NCBI GenBank assembly: GCA_013336035.1
Contig: JAAXUL010000049.1
Span: forward strand, 1-18,265
Length of the DNA: 18,265 nt
DNA from: Chloroflexales bacterium
GTDB taxonomy: Bacteria; Chloroflexota; Chloroflexia; Chloroflexales; Chloroflexaceae
Direction: 5' to 3'
Shown here: positions 14,982-18,265 of the stretch, in pieces
Numbering within the stretch: the stretch's first letter is position 1
Layout: every line of letters starts with the position of its first letter
Made by a program: the position numbers and the translations under genes
Notes under the pieces: model-generated
Seen by the model: only the letters and a program-made list of their open reading frames with translations
Told to the model about the DNA's origin: nothing
Databases searched by the model: none

Positions 14982-15018
14982 TGGCCAAGGCCGAAGACGC
15001 GACAGGGGCCACCCTAAT

Positions 15019-15900
15019 ATGCAGATCACAACTACAGATGGTATAGCTCTACCAGACGCCGAGACCGTACAGGCGATGTTCGAGGGATGCGCCTACTACG
15101 TCTATGCAATCGCCCGGCGAAAGCCGGGCGGGGGCGCGGGCGCCGAGCCACTTCCCGGAGTAGACCCCCGTTACCCGGTACGTGAGGTCACCTACGGCGA
15201 CGTGCTGGCCCTGGTGAGCGACGTCTCGCTGGTAGAGTACGACCTGGAGAGCCTCCGGGTGCGCTTCCAGGACGCCCACTGGCTGGAGCTGCTTGCCCGC
15301 GGGCACCAGCGGGTGATCGAGGAGCTGAACAAGAGCTATACGCTGCTGCCGCTCAAGCTATGCACCCTCTACACCGACGAGGCCAATCTGCATAAGGCCC
15401 TTGAGGCGAACAGCGTGTGGGTCGGGTCGGCGCTCGACCAGGTGGAGGGGGCGCAGGAGTGGGGCGTGAAGGCCTTCTGCGACCGCGAGGCTCTGGCGCG
15501 CTGGGCCACGCAGGAGCAGCCCCAGCTGCGACAGCTGGCGAGCACGGTCAGCGCGGCATCGCCGGGGGCCCGCTATATGCTTGAGAAGCGGCTGCAGCGG
15601 GCGGCGCAGCAGGCCGCCGACGACCTGCGCCGCCGGGAGATCGAAGTGATCGGGCGGCATCTGGCGGCCGAGGCCCGGGCTGCCCAGGTCAGCCCCATAC
15701 AGCCCCAGCAGGCCCATGGCCACGCCGAGGAGATGGTGCTGAACGGAGCCTATCTTGTGGCCGAGGCTGATCTGGCGAGCTTCCGGTCGGCCCTCAACGA
15801 GCTCGTAGAGACGTACTGCCCCCATGGCTTTAGCTTCGAGCTGACGGGCCCGTGGCCGGCCTACAGCTTCAGCATGCCCAGGAACGAGGAGAGCGCGTGA
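15019..15900 (+). CDS. gvpL: GvpF/GvpL family protein, copy 3 (GvpL-like)
   Basis: Accessory gas vesicle protein of 293 residues. Family features: YYVYAIARR (about 25-33), HQRVIEELNKSYTLLPLKL near the middle and the C-terminal LTGPWPAYSFSMP. The usual VRFGT segment is replaced by LKLCT, and the protein is longer than copy 1 because of an N-terminal lead of about 24 residues and an Ala/Gln-rich insert around 215-240. The ATG at 15019 is chosen because it follows the end of the upstream gene and precedes the conserved region; AGGGG lies about 10 nt upstream. Its stop shares one base with the start of gvpS. The L-S-K neighbourhood resembles Bacillus clusters, which favours GvpL over GvpF. Confidence 0.9.
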   Translation: MQITTTDGIALPDAETVQAMFEGCAYYVYAIARRKPGGGAGAEPLPGVDPRYPVREVTYGDVLALVSDVSLVEYDLESLRVRFQDAHWLELLARGHQRVIEELNKSYTLLPLKLCTLYTDEANLHKALEANSVWVGSALDQVEGAQEWGVKAFCDREALARWATQEQPQLRQLASTVSAASPGARYMLEKRLQRAAQQAADDLRRREIEVIGRHLAAEARAAQVSPIQPQQAHGHAEEMVLNGAYLVAEADLASFRSALNELVETYCPHGFSFELTGPWPAYSFSMPRNEESA

Positions 15901-16118
15901 TGCAGACCAGCGAGTGGGATGCGAGCGACTTGACCATTCTCGACCTGCTCGACCGAGCCCTCAATAAGGGGGTGCTGCTGTGGGGCGAGCTGACCCTCTC
16001 GGTCGCCGATGTGGACCTGGTGTATGTTGGCCTGAAGGCGCTGCTCTGCTCGGTCGACACGGCCGACCATATGCGTGAGGTAGCCTGGCAGCGACTGCTC
16101 GAGACGCAGCCCGCCTAG
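15900..16118 (+). CDS. gvpS: GvpA-family minor protein, GvpS-like
   Basis: GvpA paralogue of 72 residues. The core LTILDLLDRALNKGVLLWGE (11-30), then LTLSVADVDLVYVGLKALLC (31-50) and SVDTADHM, aligns with the GvpA fold. The ADVDLVY segment is closer to GvpS (or GvpM) than to the shell protein. Such paralogues are made in small amounts and act in early assembly. A longer open frame begins at 15852 inside gvpL, but the ATG at 15900, overlapping the gvpL stop as TGATG, is the sensible start and implies translational coupling. A 185-nt gap with a hairpin follows. Confidence 0.88.
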   Translation: MQTSEWDASDLTILDLLDRALNKGVLLWGELTLSVADVDLVYVGLKALLCSVDTADHMREVAWQRLLETQPA

Positions 16119-16138
16119 AGCATCGGTAGAGTATTCCT

Positions 16139-16175
16139 TTTCTGGTACGCGCGGCGAGCCGCACCGCACCAGAAA
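16139..16175 (+). repeat. Two-tier hairpin in the gvpS-gvpL4 spacer
   Basis: TTTCTGGT (16139-16146) pairs perfectly with ACCAGAAA (16168-16175), and the 21-nt loop holds a second inverted repeat GCGGC/GCCGC separated by GA. There is no T tract after it, so it is unlikely to be a full terminator. It sits in the longest gap of the assembly operon after gvpN and may be an attenuator, an mRNA processing site or a stabilising 3' end for the gvpS message. I see no gene in the rest of this gap. Confidence 0.45.
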
Positions 16176-16303
16176 GCGAAATGCTCGCGGGGCATCGGCC
16201 CGCGCACGCCCGCTGGCCGAGGTTCGCTACCGGCGCTCTAGAGGCCTGGCACGCTGAGGAGAGGCATACGGGTGGCAAACGGCAGCATCAGGGATGGTGA
16301 TCA

Positions 16304-17038
16304 ATGAGCAGGCTGTACCTCTATGCGATCGTGGACCGGACGGACCAGGGGCTGCCCGCGGTGGCCGGCCTCGGAGGGGCGGCGCTAATCGGCCTGCCCG
16401 CCGGCGATCTGCTGGCCGTGGTGAGCGAGGCGGGTGCAGACCAGGTGCCCCTGAACCGCGACAATCTGCTGCACCACGAGGCGGTGATAGAGGCCCTGAT
16501 GGATGGGCGCGGGGTGCTGCCGGCGCGCTTCGGCACGATGGCCGACCAGCCGCGGCTGGCAGAGGCGCTGGGGCGTCACGAGGCAGCATTCACCCGGACC
16601 ATCGAGCGCGTCCGTGGCCGAGTCGAGCTCGCATTGCGGGTGATCGACACCCATCCGGCCGAGGAGCCAGTGGCCCGGCCCCGCCGCGCTGAGGTTGCGA
16701 GCGGTCGGGGATATATGCAGGCGCTGCTGGAGGCCGAGCGGGGCGAGGGGCGCCGGCGTGAGACGGCGGAGGCCATAGCTGCCCGGATCACGGCCGAGCT
16801 GACGCCCCTGGCCGACGCCGCGGTCTATGAGCGCGCGGCGCGGCCAAAGCTGCTGCTGAAGGCCGCCTATCTGCTACGGCGCGAGCTGCTCACCGCGATG
16901 CGCGAGCGAATCCAAGGCTTGCAGACGACCTATCCGTCCCTGACCTTCCTGGCGACGGGCCCATGGCCGGCCTATAGCTTCGCCGAGGTTGAGCAGGGGT
17001 CGTCACTATTTGATCACGCACGGGAGAATCTGATATGA
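16304..17038 (+). CDS. gvpL: GvpF/GvpL family protein, copy 4
   Basis: Shortest of the four GvpF/L proteins, 244 residues. Seen: LYLYAIVDR (4-12), HHEAVIEALMDGRGVLPARFG (about 57-77) and the C-terminal ATGPWPAYSFAEVE. The N-terminal half is compact; the central helical part is Arg/Glu-rich. Only a weak ribosome site (GGTGATC, directly before the ATG) is visible, and the preceding 185-nt gap could hold an internal promoter, though I cannot identify one. Its stop overlaps the gvpK start as ATGA. GvpF or GvpL naming is arbitrary here; the family assignment is firm. Confidence 0.92.
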   Translation: MSRLYLYAIVDRTDQGLPAVAGLGGAALIGLPAGDLLAVVSEAGADQVPLNRDNLLHHEAVIEALMDGRGVLPARFGTMADQPRLAEALGRHEAAFTRTIERVRGRVELALRVIDTHPAEEPVARPRRAEVASGRGYMQALLEAERGEGRRRETAEAIAARITAELTPLADAAVYERAARPKLLLKAAYLLRRELLTAMRERIQGLQTTYPSLTFLATGPWPAYSFAEVEQGSSLFDHARENLI

Positions 17039-17424
17039 GCAGCGAGACGCTGACGGCCAGCCGGCCCGAGAGTGGAGCCACAGTTGGCGAGAAGCTTCTA
17101 TGCGCCCCGGATGATCTGGCGGGCCTGGTGGCCGAGCTAGGGGCGTCCGGGATAGCAGGGCGCAACCGGGTGAGCCTGGACCCCGACAAGATCGAGAAAG
17201 GGCTGGCCCAGCTGGTCCTGACGGTGATCGAGCTGCTGCGCCAGCTGATGGAGCGTCAGGCCCTGCGCCGGGTCGAGCACGGGACGATCGACGACGAGGC
17301 GATTGAGCGTCTGGGCCTATCGTTTATGCGGCTTGACGAGCGCATGGACGAGCTGCTGGTGATCTTCGAGCTGACCAAAGAGGACCTCAACATTAACCTG
17401 GGGCCGCTGGGGAATCTGATGTAG
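17035..17424 (+). CDS. gvpK: Gas vesicle protein GvpK
   Basis: Accessory gas vesicle protein of 129 residues, essential in several systems but of unsettled molecular role. The conserved region runs from about residue 45 to the end: RVSLDPDKIEKGLAQLVLTV, ELLRQLMERQALRRVE, IERLGLSFMRLDERMDEL and the C-terminal ELTKEDLNINLGPLG. The N-terminal 40 residues are variable. The start overlaps the upstream stop as ATGA, showing translational coupling. It is the last gvp gene and is followed within 25 nt by a terminator hairpin. Confidence 0.96.
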   Translation: MSSETLTASRPESGATVGEKLLCAPDDLAGLVAELGASGIAGRNRVSLDPDKIEKGLAQLVLTVIELLRQLMERQALRRVEHGTIDDEAIERLGLSFMRLDERMDELLVIFELTKEDLNINLGPLGNLM

Positions 17425-17446
17425 GGGCGCCGCCATACTATCAGGA

Positions 17447-17475
17447 GGGCACAGAGGAAAGCCTCTGTGCCCTTT
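17447..17475. terminator. Terminator between gvpK and glyA
   Basis: A perfect 11-bp stem, GGGCACAGAGG (17447-17457) with CCTCTGTGCCC (17462-17472), a 4-nt loop AAAG, then TTT and a mixed stretch. It lies between the ends of two convergent genes (gvpK rightward, glyA leftward) and probably ends transcription of the gvp operon. The T tract favours the plus strand; it may also serve glyA. Confidence 0.75.
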
Positions 17476-17500
17476 GTCGCGCTCTGCTCCGGCAAACCGC

Positions 17501-18265
17501 CTACACCCTCACGGCGTCCACGGGGACGGGGAAGCTCTCGCAGAGGGCCTCGACCTCGGCGGCGACGCGCGCGTGGAGGGCGGTATCGTCAATAGCGTGG
17601 AGGACCCGGGTAATCCAGTCGGCGATCTGGGCCATCTCGGCCTCGCGCATGCCGCGGGTGGTGACGGCGGGCGTGCCGATACGGATGCCGCTGGTGCGGA
17701 CCGGGGGCTGGGGGTCGTCGGGGATAGGGTTCTTATTGAGTGTGATGTGGGCGCGGTCGAGGGCCTTCTGGGCCTGGGCGCCGGTGATGCCGAGGGCGGT
17801 GAGGTCGGCCAGCATCAGGTGGTTGTCGGTGCCGCCGCTGATCAGGTTGACGCCGTTCTTGAGCAGCCCGGCGGCCAGGGCCTGAGCATTGCTGCGGATC
17901 TGGGCGGCGTAGGCCTTGAACTCGGGGCGCAGGGCCTCCCCAAAGGCCACAGCCTTGCCGGCGATCACGTGCATAAGCGGGCCGCCCTGGTTGCCTGGAA
18001 AGACGCTAGAGTTGATAGCCTTCGCGTAGGGCTCGTCCATCATGATCAGGCCGCCGCGGGGGCCGCGCAGGGTCTTGTGGGTAGTGGTGGTGATAATCTG
18101 GGCGTGGCCGACGGGCGAGGGGTGCTCGCCGGCGGCCACCAGGCCGGCGATATGGGCGATGTCGGCCATAAGAATGGCGCCGACCTCATCGGCGATCTGG
18201 CGCATGCGCGCGAAGTCGATAATGCGCGGGTAGGCGCTGGCGCCGGAGGTGATCAGCTTCGGGCG
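17501..18265 (-). CDS. glyA: Serine hydroxymethyltransferase (partial, C-terminal part)
   Basis: PLP enzyme that interconverts serine and glycine with tetrahydrofolate, supplying one-carbon units. The window holds the last 254 residues; the N-terminal part lies beyond the right edge, and the frame stays open to base 18265. Seen: RPKLITSGASAYPR at the edge, MADIAHIAGL with the cofactor-contacting Asp and His, the PLP-lysine motif TTTTHKTLRGPRGG, then GGTDNHLMLADL and RIGTPAVTTRGM. All are standard for bacterial GlyA and nothing is broken. It runs toward gvpK and is a housekeeping gene marking the right border of the gvp cluster. Pseudogene status is unlikely. Confidence 0.97.
   Translation of the reverse strand, partial: RPKLITSGASAYPRIIDFARMRQIADEVGAILMADIAHIAGLVAAGEHPSPVGHAQIITTTTHKTLRGPRGGLIMMDEPYAKAINSSVFPGNQGGPLMHVIAGKAVAFGEALRPEFKAYAAQIRSNAQALAAGLLKNGVNLISGGTDNHLMLADLTALGITGAQAQKALDRAHITLNKNPIPDDPQPPVRTSGIRIGTPAVTTRGMREAEMAQIADWITRVLHAIDDTALHARVAAEVEALCESFPVPVDAVRV

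Noticed and set aside
14605..15018. Upstream extension of gvpL copy 3 over the J domain region
   Set aside because: The extension is Arg/Ser/Pro-rich shadow sequence of the J-fusion gene, which has clear motifs in its own frame.

Overview
The window is high-GC bacterial DNA. It is dominated by one large gas vesicle (gvp) gene cluster, read left to right over about 12.4 kb (5001-17424). A Chloroflexota bacterium, possibly a filamentous phototroph of the Chloroflexales (some of which carry gas vesicles), seems the most likely source. This is inferred from base composition, the GAF/PAS kinase style and the mixed gvp gene set; it is not proven by any marker gene. The mix is unusual: classical bacterial genes (gvpA, C, N, F, G, J, L, S, K) sit beside types better known from archaea and actinobacteria (GvpO, a GvpH-like Hsp20, a CDC48-type ATPase).

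Layout. (1) 77-1507 is a secreted, membrane-anchored HExxH peptidase ending at a strong hairpin (1542-1585). (2) 1718-4634 is a two-component pair, a soluble GAF-GAF-PAS histidine kinase overlapping an OmpR-type response regulator, closed by a hairpin at 4666-4690. (3) 4691-4985 is an AT-rich, G-poor non-coding region, the likely gvpA promoter. It carries a TTGTACAA palindrome that also occurs upstream of the kinase. (4) 5001-6147 is the structural operon: two gvpA genes encoding identical proteins and a divergent GvpC-like protein with a 33-residue repeat. Structured spacers lie after gvpA2 and after gvpC. (5) 6371-17424 is the assembly operon. In order it holds an unknown protein with an AbrB-like N-terminus, gvpN, a small coiled-coil protein, a GvpH-like Hsp20, a HExxH protein, gvpF, gvpG, gvpO, gvpJ, a CDC48-like double AAA+ ATPase, a GvpF/L protein with a C-terminal J domain, gvpL, gvpS, another GvpF/L and gvpK. 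Many neighbours overlap or are nearly contiguous. (6) A hairpin at 17447-17475 separates gvpK from a convergent partial glyA.

How the genes may work together (inference). GvpA builds the gas-filled shell and GvpC would strengthen it. GvpJ and GvpS are minor GvpA-family proteins thought to act in nucleation. Four GvpF/L proteins plus GvpG, GvpK and GvpO form the accessory set. GvpN is a MoxR-type ATPase. The most distinctive trait is a built-in protein-quality-control group: an Hsp20, a J domain fused to GvpF/L (which would recruit DnaK), a CDC48-like unfoldase and a possible zinc protease. These could keep the very hydrophobic GvpA soluble, feed it to the growing shell and remove failed intermediates. 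The kinase/regulator pair is a candidate controller of the cluster.
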